Shown here: piece by piece, positions 1 through 7,088 of the stretch
Layout of the letters: every line of letters starts with the position of its first letter
Position numbering within the stretch: the first letter of the stretch is position 1
From: SG8-30 sp964406445
Lineage (GTDB): Bacteria > Pseudomonadota > Gammaproteobacteria > Steroidobacterales > Steroidobacteraceae
Assembly (NCBI GenBank): GCA_964406445.1
Contig: CAYORU010000028.1
Location: forward strand, 1-44,835
Reading direction: 5' to 3'
Length of the DNA stretch: 44,835 nucleotides
Notes under the pieces: model-generated
Seen by the model: the letters and a program-made list of their open reading frames with translations, nothing else
Databases searched by the model: none
What the model was told of the DNA's origin: nothing
Program-made: the position numbers and the translations under genes

Positions 1-27
1 GAAAAAAAGGCGGCCCGAAGGCCGCCT
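1..27 (-). terminator. Intrinsic terminator of the nrdJa-nrdJb operon
   Basis: Read on the minus strand this is an 8-bp perfect GC stem (8-15 with 20-27) closed by a UUCG-type tetraloop, followed by a run of seven T. It lies about 90 bases past the nrdJb stop codon, where the operon should end. Stem, tetraloop and T-tract together make a textbook Rho-independent terminator. Confidence 0.85.
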
Positions 28-114
28 GGGAGTCGCACGCGCTACCCCGGCTGTCACGGGGTTGCCAGGCGGGGACCCGGCGATGCGCGTGGGTTCAAAC
101 CGTTTCGTGTCGCC

Positions 115-834
115 TCAGCCGCACTTCGAATCGCCGCAGGACAGGCAGGTCATGCAGCCGTCCATCATCACCACCGCGGCGGTGCTGCACTTGGCGCAGA
201 GTTGCGCGCCTTCCGGGTAGCTGGTCGCGGCGAAGGCGTCCTGCTGCTTGTTCCGAAGCTCCCACTCGCTGCGCTTCGACTCGATCAGCGCGCGGCGCGA
301 CTCGTCCATCTCCGGGGCCGGCATCAGCCCGATGGTCTGCAGGTGGCGCTCCACCACGAAGCCGAGCTCGGCGACGATCGAGGGCATGAACTTGCCGCCG
401 GGCTGCCAGTAGCCCCCGCGCGGGTCGAACACCGCCTTGAGCTCCTCGGTCAGGAAGGCCACGTCGCCGCCCTTGCGGAACACCGCCGAGATGATCCGCG
501 TGAGCGCGACGATCCACTGGAAGTGGTCGAGGTTCTTCGAGTTGATGAAGATCTCGAACGGCCGGCGGTGCTCGTGCTCCGTTCCCTCGTTGAGGATGAT
601 GTCGTTGATGGTCACGTACATCGCGTGGTCGGACACCGGGGTCTTGATCTTGTAGGTCGAGCCGATCAGGACCTCGGGACGCTCGAGCTTCTCGTGCATC
701 CAGACGACCTTGCCGGCGCCGTCCTTGCGGGCGCGGGCCTCCTTCGGCGCGGCCTCCTTCTCGGCGGCCTTGTCGGCCTCCGGCTTCTGGACGCGGTACT
801 TGACGATCTTGCGGTCGATGCTGAGCTTGCTCAT
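115..834 (-). CDS. nrdJb: Class II ribonucleotide reductase, small C-terminal chain (NrdJb)
   Basis: The 239-residue protein is the detached C-terminal part of adenosylcobalamin-dependent ribonucleotide reductase, as known from the split NrdJa/NrdJb enzyme of Pseudomonas aeruginosa. Residues about 45-170 resemble the TSCPD-type region of the family (EHRRPFEIFINSKN, then ALTRIISAVFRKG). The C-terminal tail holds a cysteine-rich knuckle (CAKC, then CMTCLSCG, ending SKCG). In this family the tail is thought to carry the cysteines that re-reduce the active site of the large chain. The segment at about 18-40 is rich in Ala, Lys and Glu and looks like a linker. The ATG at 834 has AGGA five bases upstream and lies 30 bp after the nrdJa stop, so the two chains are surely co-transcribed. 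Confidence 0.88.
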   Translation of the reverse strand: MSKLSIDRKIVKYRVQKPEADKAAEKEAAPKEARARKDGAGKVVWMHEKLERPEVLIGSTYKIKTPVSDHAMYVTINDIILNEGTEHEHRRPFEIFINSKNLDHFQWIVALTRIISAVFRKGGDVAFLTEELKAVFDPRGGYWQPGGKFMPSIVAELGFVVERHLQTIGLMPAPEMDESRRALIESKRSEWELRNKQQDAFAATSYPEGAQLCAKCSTAAVVMMDGCMTCLSCGDSKCG

Positions 835-864
835 GGGATTCCTGCCTGTCCTGCGCGCGGCGCG

Positions 865-3012
865 TCAGAACTTGCCGTAGTAGCCTTCCTTGAGGGCGTC
901 GAAGAGGTTCGCGGCGGTGTGCACCTCGCCGTCGTACTCGATCTCCTGGTCGCCCTTGACCTCCACCTCGCTGCCGTCCTCGAGGGTGAACACGTAGGTC
1001 GTGTTCTTGAGGTCCTCCTCCTTCACCAGCACGCCCTGGAACGCCTCCGGGTTGAAGCGGAAGGTCGTGCAGCCCTTGAGCCCCTGCTCGTGGGCGTACA
1101 GGTAGATGTCCTTGAACTTCTCGTAGGGGAAGTCGGTCGGCACGTTGGCCGTCTTCGAGATCGAGGAGTCCACCCACTTCTGCGCGGCCGCCTGGATGTC
1201 CACGTGCTCGGTCGGGCCGATGTCGTCGGCGGTGATGAAGTAGTCGGGCAGCTTCTCCGCCTCGCTCCTGGCATTCGGCATGGCCCGGGAGTTGATCAGC
1301 TCGCGGTAGGCGAGCAGCTCGAAGGAGTAGACGTCGATCTTCTCCTTGCTCTTCTTGCCCTCGCGGATGACGTTGCGGAAGTAGTGGTGGGCGAACGAGG
1401 GCTCGATGCCGTTGCTGGCGTTGTTGGCGAGCGACAGCGAGATCGTGCCGGTGGGAGCGATAGAGCTGTGGTGGGTGAAGCGCGCGCCGATGCTCTCGAG
1501 CTGCGCGACGAGCTCGGGGGCGACGCCCGCGACGCGCTGCATGTAGCGGCTGTAGCGGGCGTGCAGGATGCGGCCGGGGATGCGGTCGCCGGCCTTCCAG
1601 CCGTCCTGCGCCATCTCGGGGCGCTTGCGCAGCATCTCGCGGGTGACGGTGAACTCCTCGGTCATGATCGGCGCCGGGCCCTTCTCGCGGGCGAGGTCGA
1701 GGGCGGCCTGCCAGCCGGCGAGCGCCATCTCGCGCGACACGTTCTCGGTGAAGGCCACCGACTCCGGCGCGCCGTACTTCATGCCGAGCATGGTGATGGT
1801 CGATCCGAGGCCCAGGAAGCCCATGCCGTGGCGGCGCTTGCGGTGGATCTCGTCGCGCTGCCGGCCGAGCGGCAGGCCGTTGATCTCGACCACGTTGTCG
1901 AGCATGCGCGTGAAGACCCGCACCACCTCGCGGTACTCGTCCCAGTCGAACTCGGCCTCGGCCGTGAACGGGTTGCGGACGAAGCGCGTGAGGTTCACCG
2001 AACCGAGCAGGCAGGAGCCGTAGGGCGGCAGCGGCTGCTCGCCGCAGGGATTGGTGGCGCGGATGTTCTCGCACCACCAGTTGTTGTTCATCTCGTTGAC
2101 CCGGTCGATCAGCACGAAGCCGGGCTCCGCGAAATCGTAGGTCGAGGACATGATCAGGTCCCACATCCGCCGCGCGGGCAGCGTCTTGTAGACCTTGCAG
2201 GCCACCAGGCCCTCGTCGTTGGTGACGTAGCCCTCGGCGTGCGGCCACTCGCGCCAGATGAAGGACGCGCCATCGGCGAGGTCGTGGACGGCCGGGTCGT
2301 ACTCGCGCTTCGACAGCGGGAAGGCGAGCCGCCACTCGCCGTCGGCGCGCACGGCCTGCATGAACTCGTCCGTCACGAGCAGCGACAGGTTGAACTGCCG
2401 CAGGCGGCCGTTCTCGCGCTTGGCGCGCACGAAGTCCATCGCGTCCGGATGGCCGACGTCGAAGGTGCCCATCTGCGCGCCGCGCCGGCCGCCGGCCGAG
2501 GACACGGTGAAGCACATCTTGTCGTAGATATCCATGAACGACAGCGGCCCGGAGGTGTAGGCGCCGGCGCCGGACACGTAGGCGCCGCGCGGGCGCAGCG
2601 TCGAGAACTCGTAGCCGATGCCGCAGCCCGCCTTGAGCGTGAGGCCCGCCTCGTGGACCTTGTTCAGGATGTCGTCCATGGAGTCGAGGATCGTCCCCGA
2701 CACCGTGCAGTTGATGGTCGAGGTGGCCGGCTTGTGCTCGAGCGCGCCCGCGTTCGACATGATGCGCCCGGCCGGGATCGCGCCCTTCCTGAGCGCCCAC
2801 AGGAATCGCTCGCGCCACTCCTCGCGCGCCGCCGGCGCCTCGACCTCGGCCAGCGAAACGGCGACCCGCTTCCAGGTGTCGTCCATCGTCCGGTCCAAGG
2901 GGGCGCCATCCTTGGCGGTGAGCCGGTACTTCTTGTCCCAGATGTCGAGGGAGGCTTCCTGGAAGGCGATCTGGTCTACGTTCTTCGGCTCGATCTTGAC
3001 GGCGGTGCTCAT
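865..3012 (-). CDS. nrdJa: Class II (B12-dependent) ribonucleoside-diphosphate reductase, large chain (NrdJa)
   Basis: Reduces ribonucleotides to deoxyribonucleotides using adenosylcobalamin as radical generator. The 715-residue chain carries the family signature NPCGEQPL with N321, C323 (thiyl radical position) and E325. C102 in STINCTVSGT and C334 in YGSCLLGSVN fit the redox-active pair. The C-terminal domain is missing here and is supplied by nrdJb just downstream. I place the start at the ATG at 3012 (MSTAVKIEP). The frame stays open upstream for 53 more residues, but those are low-complexity Arg/Pro and run into the NrdR-box and promoter region. An oxygen-independent class II enzyme implies vitamin B12 supply. 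I saw no cobalamin riboswitch in the leader. Confidence 0.93.
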   Translation of the reverse strand: MSTAVKIEPKNVDQIAFQEASLDIWDKKYRLTAKDGAPLDRTMDDTWKRVAVSLAEVEAPAAREEWRERFLWALRKGAIPAGRIMSNAGALEHKPATSTINCTVSGTILDSMDDILNKVHEAGLTLKAGCGIGYEFSTLRPRGAYVSGAGAYTSGPLSFMDIYDKMCFTVSSAGGRRGAQMGTFDVGHPDAMDFVRAKRENGRLRQFNLSLLVTDEFMQAVRADGEWRLAFPLSKREYDPAVHDLADGASFIWREWPHAEGYVTNDEGLVACKVYKTLPARRMWDLIMSSTYDFAEPGFVLIDRVNEMNNNWWCENIRATNPCGEQPLPPYGSCLLGSVNLTRFVRNPFTAEAEFDWDEYREVVRVFTRMLDNVVEINGLPLGRQRDEIHRKRRHGMGFLGLGSTITMLGMKYGAPESVAFTENVSREMALAGWQAALDLAREKGPAPIMTEEFTVTREMLRKRPEMAQDGWKAGDRIPGRILHARYSRYMQRVAGVAPELVAQLESIGARFTHHSSIAPTGTISLSLANNASNGIEPSFAHHYFRNVIREGKKSKEKIDVYSFELLAYRELINSRAMPNARSEAEKLPDYFITADDIGPTEHVDIQAAAQKWVDSSISKTANVPTDFPYEKFKDIYLYAHEQGLKGCTTFRFNPEAFQGVLVKEEDLKNTTYVFTLEDGSEVEVKGDQEIEYDGEVHTAANLFDALKEGYYGKF

Positions 3013-3165
3013 TAGTGTCGCTCTTGGGTCCCTTTTGCGAGGACTGTGAGGAAAGGGTCGGCGAGCCCGGGCTCGAAAAGCGAACCGGACCAGCGCTCTG
3101 CCAGTGCTCGTGTCTTCCCCCGATCCCTGCTGGTTATCACGCGCAGCTTGCGGCCCTGGGCGGAA

Positions 3166-3181
3166 CCACAAGATGTTGTGT
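3166..3181. promoter_or_regulatory. NrdR-box-like palindrome
   Basis: The 16-mer CCACAAGATGTTGTGT matches the published NrdR box consensus (acaCwAtATaTwGtgt) at 13 of 16 positions and is itself near-palindromic. It starts right after the predicted transcription start of nrdJa, where a bound repressor would block transcription. NrdR boxes usually come in pairs about 31 bp apart. I could not find a second good copy, which lowers confidence. Confidence 0.55.
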
Positions 3182-3191
3182 CAGGGGTGGT

Positions 3192-3220
3192 AACTTATTT
3201 TTCCCCCCGGGCCGTGTCAA
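3192..3220 (-). promoter_or_regulatory. Sigma70-like promoter for nrdJa-nrdJb
   Basis: On the minus strand there is a perfect -35 TTGACA (3215-3220), a 17-bp spacer, and a weak -10 TAAGTT (3192-3197). Transcription would begin near 3185, immediately before the NrdR-box-like palindrome. Confidence 0.5.
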
Positions 3221-3448
3221 GAAATTCCGCCGACTATTTTCTGGGGAGTTTTGTCCCATATCCGTCAGCGGGTTATAAGTGGTCCTTGACGTCGTTTCAG
3301 GCGAACCCCGGGAACCGCCCCTGTCAAGCGCGACCGACGCGCGCCACTAGATCTTGTATCCACCCGGAAGGCACAGAAAGTGCACAGCTTGTCCACCGCA
3401 GAGCCCCCGGCGGCGCTGGCGAACCGCCCCGGGGCGGCGGAAAACGCC

Positions 3449-3477
3449 GGAACTCGACGACCCGCCCCCTGTCACAT
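3449..3477 (+). promoter_or_regulatory. SigmaE (RpoE)-like promoter for the DegP-type protease
   Basis: GGAACTC (3449-3455), a 16-bp spacer, then TCACAT (3472-3477). The E. coli sigmaE consensus is GGAACTT, 16 bp, TCnAA-type, and the degP and rpoE promoters use that same 16-bp spacing. The predicted start lies near 3484, giving a leader of about 50 bases. degP and mucD are classic envelope-stress targets, so the match makes biological sense, but it rests on one short motif. Confidence 0.45.
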
Positions 3478-3534
3478 TCGCCCATCCGGGTCGCCGAGGC
3501 CCGCTCCCGAACGACCAGCCCACGAGGTGCCCGC

Positions 3535-4908
3535 ATGAAGAGGCTCGCCAGCGCGGCCGTCCTGTCCCTTTCGCTCGCCTGCATCGCCGGAACGGCCGCG
3601 GCCGCGGTCGCCCTGCCCTCGCAGGCCGACGGCCAGCCGCTGCCCTCGCTCGCGCCAGTGATCAAGCGCGTCTCGCCCGCGGTCGTGAACATCGGCGTGC
3701 GCGGCACCGTGCAGGCCCCTCGCCATCCGTTCTTCGACGACCCCAACTTCCGACGTTTCTTCGGCATGCCGCCGGGCGGCACGCCGCGCGAGCGCGAGTT
3801 CCGGAGCGCCGGCTCTGGCGTGATCGTCGACGCGAAGGGCGGGTACATCGTCACCAACGCGCACGTCGTCGAGAACGCCACCGAGATCACGATCACGCTG
3901 GTCGACGACCGCGAGCTCAAGGCGGAGGTCGTGGGCACCGACAAGGGATCCGACGTGGCCGTCATCCGGGTGACCGACGGCAAGCTGCCGGCGGACATCG
4001 CCATCGCCGACTCGGCGAAGCTCGAGGTCGGCGACTACGTGGTGGCGATCGGCAACCCCTTCGGCCTCCAGCACACCGTCACCTCCGGCATCGTGAGCGG
4101 CACCGGCCGCTCCGGCATCAACCCGGAGGGCTTCGAGGACTTCATCCAGACCGACGCCGCGATCAACCCGGGCAACTCCGGCGGCGCGCTCGTCAACCTG
4201 CGCGGCGAGCTGATCGGCATCAACACGGCGATCCTGTCGCAGTCCGGCGGCAACATGGGCATCGGCTTCGCCATCCCCTCGAACATGGTCCGCACGGTCA
4301 TGCAGCAGCTGATCGAGTTCGGCGAGGTGCGCCGCGGCGTGCTCGGCGTGTCGATCCTCAGCTTGAACGCGGACTTCCGCAAGAGCCTGGGGCTGGGCGA
4401 CGAGGTGCAGGGCGCGCTGGTGTCCCAGGTGGTCGAGGACTCCGCCGCCGCGAAGGCCGGCATCCAGGCCGGCGACGTGATCACCGCGGTCAACGGCAAG
4501 GACGTGCGCAACGCCGCGGAGCTCAGGAACCGCATCGGCATGCTGCGCGTCGGCGACCGCGTGGACCTGCAGCTGATCCGCGAAGGCAAGCCGCGGCGCG
4601 TCACCGCGACCATCAGCACCCAGTCCGAGCTGGTCGCCGAGGCGGCCGAGCTGCATCCCGCGCTCGCGGGCGCCGACCTCGCGGACGCGCCCGACGGGCA
4701 GGTGCAGGGCGGCGGCGTGCTGGTGCGCGCGGTCGAAGCCAACAGCCCCGCGGCACGGATCGGGCTTCGCACCAACGACCTGATCCTGGTCGTCGACCGC
4801 AGCCGCGTGGCGAACCTCGCGCAGTTCCGCGAGGCCGTCAAGGAGCGCCCGGCGTTCCTGCTGCAGATCCGCCGCGGCGAGCAGAGGGTGTTGCTGCCGG
4901 TGCGATGA
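3535..4908 (+). CDS. mucD: Periplasmic Do-like serine protease/chaperone (DegP/MucD type)
   Basis: An S1C-family protease that degrades or refolds misfolded envelope proteins. The 457-residue product begins with a Sec signal peptide (Lys-Arg, a hydrophobic stretch to about residue 24, Ala-rich cleavage site). The trypsin-like domain carries a complete triad: H110 in TNAHVV, D140 in GSDVAVI, S215 in GNSGGALVN. Two PDZ domains follow (about 265-360 and 370-455). The length suits DegP/DegQ/MucD; the symbol is by analogy because these paralogues are hard to separate by eye. The ATG at 3535 has GAGG seven bases upstream; the longer open frame reaching back to 3046 is non-coding leader. A sigmaE-like promoter precedes it. 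Confidence 0.93.
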   Translation: MKRLASAAVLSLSLACIAGTAAAAVALPSQADGQPLPSLAPVIKRVSPAVVNIGVRGTVQAPRHPFFDDPNFRRFFGMPPGGTPREREFRSAGSGVIVDAKGGYIVTNAHVVENATEITITLVDDRELKAEVVGTDKGSDVAVIRVTDGKLPADIAIADSAKLEVGDYVVAIGNPFGLQHTVTSGIVSGTGRSGINPEGFEDFIQTDAAINPGNSGGALVNLRGELIGINTAILSQSGGNMGIGFAIPSNMVRTVMQQLIEFGEVRRGVLGVSILSLNADFRKSLGLGDEVQGALVSQVVEDSAAAKAGIQAGDVITAVNGKDVRNAAELRNRIGMLRVGDRVDLQLIREGKPRRVTATISTQSELVAEAAELHPALAGADLADAPDGQVQGGGVLVRAVEANSPAARIGLRTNDLILVVDRSRVANLAQFREAVKERPAFLLQIRRGEQRVLLPVR

Positions 4909-4912
4909 TGAA

Positions 4913-5036
4913 GTGATCGGTGACCGGTGATCGGCCGGAAAGAGTGACCGGTGACCGGTGATCGGTGATCGGCCAAACCAGGCTGAGCCTTGCCTCAAGC
5001 CTTCTGGCCGGTCACCGGTCACTGGTCACCGGTCAC
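4913..5036. repeat. GTGAYCG heptad repeat forming a long hairpin
   Basis: The left side is built from units of GTGATCG or GTGACCG: three units then GCC (4913-4936), a 7-base break, then four units then GCC (4944-4974). The right side (5006-5036) is the inverted counterpart. Arms 4944-4974 and 5006-5036 pair over 31 positions. The only three mismatches are transitions that become G-U pairs in plus-strand RNA. The 31-base loop contains its own smaller stem (AGGCT with AGCCT, GAG with CTC). It starts four bases after the protease stop and ends 29 bases before the next start, so it may terminate or protect the protease mRNA. No T-tract follows. Confidence 0.8.
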
Positions 5037-5052
5037 CCGGTTCCCTCGGCCC

Positions 5053-5058
5053 TATAAT
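5053..5058 (+). promoter_or_regulatory. Perfect -10 box seven bases before the NDUFA9-like GTG start
   Basis: TATAAT exactly matches the sigma70 -10 consensus. Its natural start point, 7-8 bases downstream, falls on the proposed GTG start codon, which would give a leaderless mRNA. The -35 at 17 bp (CGGTCA, 5030-5035) is only half matched and lies inside the right arm of the hairpin repeat. Confidence 0.45.
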
Positions 5059-5065
5059 CGGAGGC

Positions 5066-6025
5066 GTGACGCCTCGTTCCATCTGCCTCCTCGGCGGCAC
5101 CGGCTTCGTCGGCACGCGCCTGTGCGCGCGGCTCGCCGGCGGCGGGCGGCGCCTGACGGTGCTGACCCGCCATCCGGCGCGCGGCAGGCACCTCACGGTG
5201 ATCCCCTCGCTGCGCCTGGTCCGTGCCGACGTCCACGATCCCGGCGAGCTCGCCGCGGCCCTCGCCGGGCACGACGCGGTCGTCAACCTCGTCGGCATCC
5301 TGAACGAGCGCGGCCGCGGCGGCGCCGGCTTCCGCGCGGCCCACGCGGGCGTCGTGCGGAACCTGGTCGCCGCCTGCCGCAGCGCCCGCGTCGACCGCGT
5401 GCTGCACATGAGCGCGCTCAACGCCGACCCGGACCGCGGCGCGAGCCACTACCTGAAGAGCAAGGGCGAGGCCGAACGCATCCTGCGCGAGGAGGGCGGC
5501 CGGGGGCTGCGCTGGACCCTCTTCCGGCCCTCGGTGATCTTCGGCGAGGACGACTCCTTCACCACCCGGTTCGCGCGGCTCCTGGCCCTGCTGCCGGTGC
5601 TGCCGCTGGCGCGGCCCGCGGCGCGGCTCGCGGCGGCCTGGGTCGACGACGTGGTCGAGGCGATCGCGCGGGCGCTCGACGACCCGGACACCGCTGGCGA
5701 GTGCTTCTCGCTCTGCGGCCCGCAGGTCGTGACCCTGCGCGAGGTCGTGTGCTGGATCCGCGACGAGCTCGGCCTCCGGCGCGCGGTGCTGGGCCTGCCC
5801 GACGGGCTCGGCCGGCTGCAGGCGCTGCTCATGGACTTCGTCCCCGGCAAGCCTTTCTCCACCGACAACTTCCTGAGTCTCGGCGTCGACAGCGTCTGCC
5901 AGGACGACGGCTTCGCGCGGCTCGGCCTGCGGCCGCATTCGCTCGAATCGGTGGCGCCGGCCTGGCTCGGCGGCGGCCGTGCCGGACGGCTCGACGCCTT
6001 CAGGCGCGGCGCGGGCCGCGGCTGA
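5066..6025 (+). CDS. NDUFA9-like atypical SDR / NAD(P)-binding epimerase-type protein
   Basis: A 319-residue Rossmann-fold protein of the extended/atypical short-chain dehydrogenase group that includes mitochondrial complex I subunit NDUFA9. The nucleotide-binding loop GGTGFVG is at residues 10-16, directly after the start, and a possible YxxxK pair occurs in SHYLKSKGEAE. The real substrate or structural role is unknown. I chose the GTG at 5066: the fold begins immediately after it and the upstream open frame runs only through the repeat hairpin. GGAGG lies just one base before it, too close for a normal Shine-Dalgarno site, while a perfect -10 box seven bases away suggests leaderless initiation. 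It converges on the aminopeptidase gene with only 7 bp between stops. Confidence 0.8.
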   Translation: MTPRSICLLGGTGFVGTRLCARLAGGGRRLTVLTRHPARGRHLTVIPSLRLVRADVHDPGELAAALAGHDAVVNLVGILNERGRGGAGFRAAHAGVVRNLVAACRSARVDRVLHMSALNADPDRGASHYLKSKGEAERILREEGGRGLRWTLFRPSVIFGEDDSFTTRFARLLALLPVLPLARPAARLAAAWVDDVVEAIARALDDPDTAGECFSLCGPQVVTLREVVCWIRDELGLRRAVLGLPDGLGRLQALLMDFVPGKPFSTDNFLSLGVDSVCQDDGFARLGLRPHSLESVAPAWLGGGRAGRLDAFRRGAGRG

Positions 6026-6032
6026 GGGGCGC

Positions 6033-7082
6033 TCAGGCGCCGCAGGCCTCGCGGCGCGGCCCGGCCGGCCCGCTCGCCAGCTCGCGGCCCAGCGCATAGA
6101 ACGCGGGGAGGTTGCGGCCGAGCGCCTCGAGCCGGGCCATGAGCCCGGGCACGCAGCGCTGGTAGGTGCTGAGGGCGACGAGCCGCGCGTTGTTGATCTC
6201 TCCCTCCAACAGCGCGTCCATGCCCGGGCCGCCCGTGCCCCAGCCGTCGCGCAGCGTCCGGTAGCCGGCGCGCAGCCGCTCGATCTCCCGGGCCTTGGCC
6301 TCGCGCATGGCCCCTTCCGCCAGACCCGAGGCGTACAGGCGCGCGAGGGCCGCGCGGGTCCCGAGCATCAGGTCGGCGACGGCGAAGAAGCGCCGCCGGG
6401 CCTCGAGGTAGCCGGCCAGCCGCGCTTCCTCGCCGCGGGCCGCGAGCCAGCGGCGCGTCGCCTCGAACTCGATCACCGTCGCGAAGGCCTCGCTGAAGTC
6501 GCTGTCGCCTGGCGCGTAGGCGACCTGGTGGGCGAGCTCGTGGAACAGCAGCGCGGCGAGCGACACCTCGTCGTAGCGCAGCATGCTGGAGAGCACAGGG
6601 TCGGCGAAGTGCCCGAGCGTGGAGTAGGCCGCCACGGGGCTCACGTGGACGTCGAAGCCGCGCCGCGCGAGCCGATCGGCCGCGCGCCGCGCCTTGTCCT
6701 CGGCGAAATACCCCCGGTAGGCGACGCAGCCGGCCACGGGAAAGCACCAGCGCCTGGCCTCGACCGAGAACTCCGGGGCGGCGAACACGTTCCACACGAC
6801 GTGCGAGCGTTCGAGATCCGCGTAGCTGGCGTAGGAGCCGTTGTCGGGCAGCCCGAGCACCTCGGTCGCGAAGCGGCGCACCTCGACCACGTGCTCGAGG
6901 CGCGCGCGCAGCGCCTCCGGCGAGGCCGGGTCGGCGAGCACGTCGGCGATCGGCACCCGCCGCGCGTTGAGGTCCATCTGGCCCGCGGCCACGTGCGCGT
7001 AGTAGCAGCCGCCGAGAGGGGCCAGGGCGAGGACCAGCGCGAGCCGCGCCGCCGCGGGAAGGATCCGGGCTTGCAGTAACAT
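6033..7082 (-). CDS. Putative zinc aminopeptidase lipoprotein (COG4324 / PF10023 type)
   Basis: The 349-residue product starts with a lipoprotein signal (hydrophobic run, then LGGC with C26 as lipidated cysteine), so it should be membrane-anchored in the envelope. The metalloprotease motif HELAH is at 181-185 and a conserved downstream Glu is in SEAF (E198), consistent with a gluzincin-like site. The sequence around it (YDEVSLAALLFHELAHQ) is typical of the proteobacterial 'putative aminopeptidase' family, whose substrates are unknown. The start at 7082 lies only six bases from the divergent cca start codon, so there is no room for a normal ribosome-binding site. The frame upstream runs antisense through cca and is not real. 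Confidence 0.8.
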   Translation of the reverse strand: MLLQARILPAAARLALVLALAPLGGCYYAHVAAGQMDLNARRVPIADVLADPASPEALRARLEHVVEVRRFATEVLGLPDNGSYASYADLERSHVVWNVFAAPEFSVEARRWCFPVAGCVAYRGYFAEDKARRAADRLARRGFDVHVSPVAAYSTLGHFADPVLSSMLRYDEVSLAALLFHELAHQVAYAPGDSDFSEAFATVIEFEATRRWLAARGEEARLAGYLEARRRFFAVADLMLGTRAALARLYASGLAEGAMREAKAREIERLRAGYRTLRDGWGTGGPGMDALLEGEINNARLVALSTYQRCVPGLMARLEALGRNLPAFYALGRELASGPAGPRREACGA

Positions 7083-7088
7083 CACCAC

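Larger units (their letters stand above)
3013..3534. other. Divergent regulatory region between nrdJa and the degP-like gene
   Basis: The 522 bases hold no credible gene. Local AT content is higher than elsewhere in the window, notably 3165-3290. On the minus strand it has a sigma70-like promoter (3192-3220) and an NrdR-box-like palindrome (3166-3181), leaving a nrdJa leader of about 170 bases. On the plus strand it has a sigmaE-like promoter (3449-3477) about 60 bases before the protease start. The 3290-3440 part shows nothing I can name. Confidence 0.6.

Noticed and set aside
202..3015. 937-residue open frame antisense to nrdJa/nrdJb
   Set aside because: High GC removes stop codons from other frames. 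The product is Arg/Leu/Val/His-rich without any domain, while the opposite strand encodes a clear ribonucleotide reductase.
3013..3171. N-terminal extension of NrdJa and a possible cobalamin riboswitch in the nrdJa leader
   Set aside because: The extension lacks family similarity and runs to the NrdR-box region. For the riboswitch I looked for a B12 box (GCCACTG) and the conserved core; only a loose AGCACTGG was found.
3580..3600. Lipoprotein signal in the DegP-like protease
   Set aside because: The cysteine at residue 16 is preceded by S-L-A, which does not fit a lipobox; the Ala-rich site further on suits ordinary signal peptidase.
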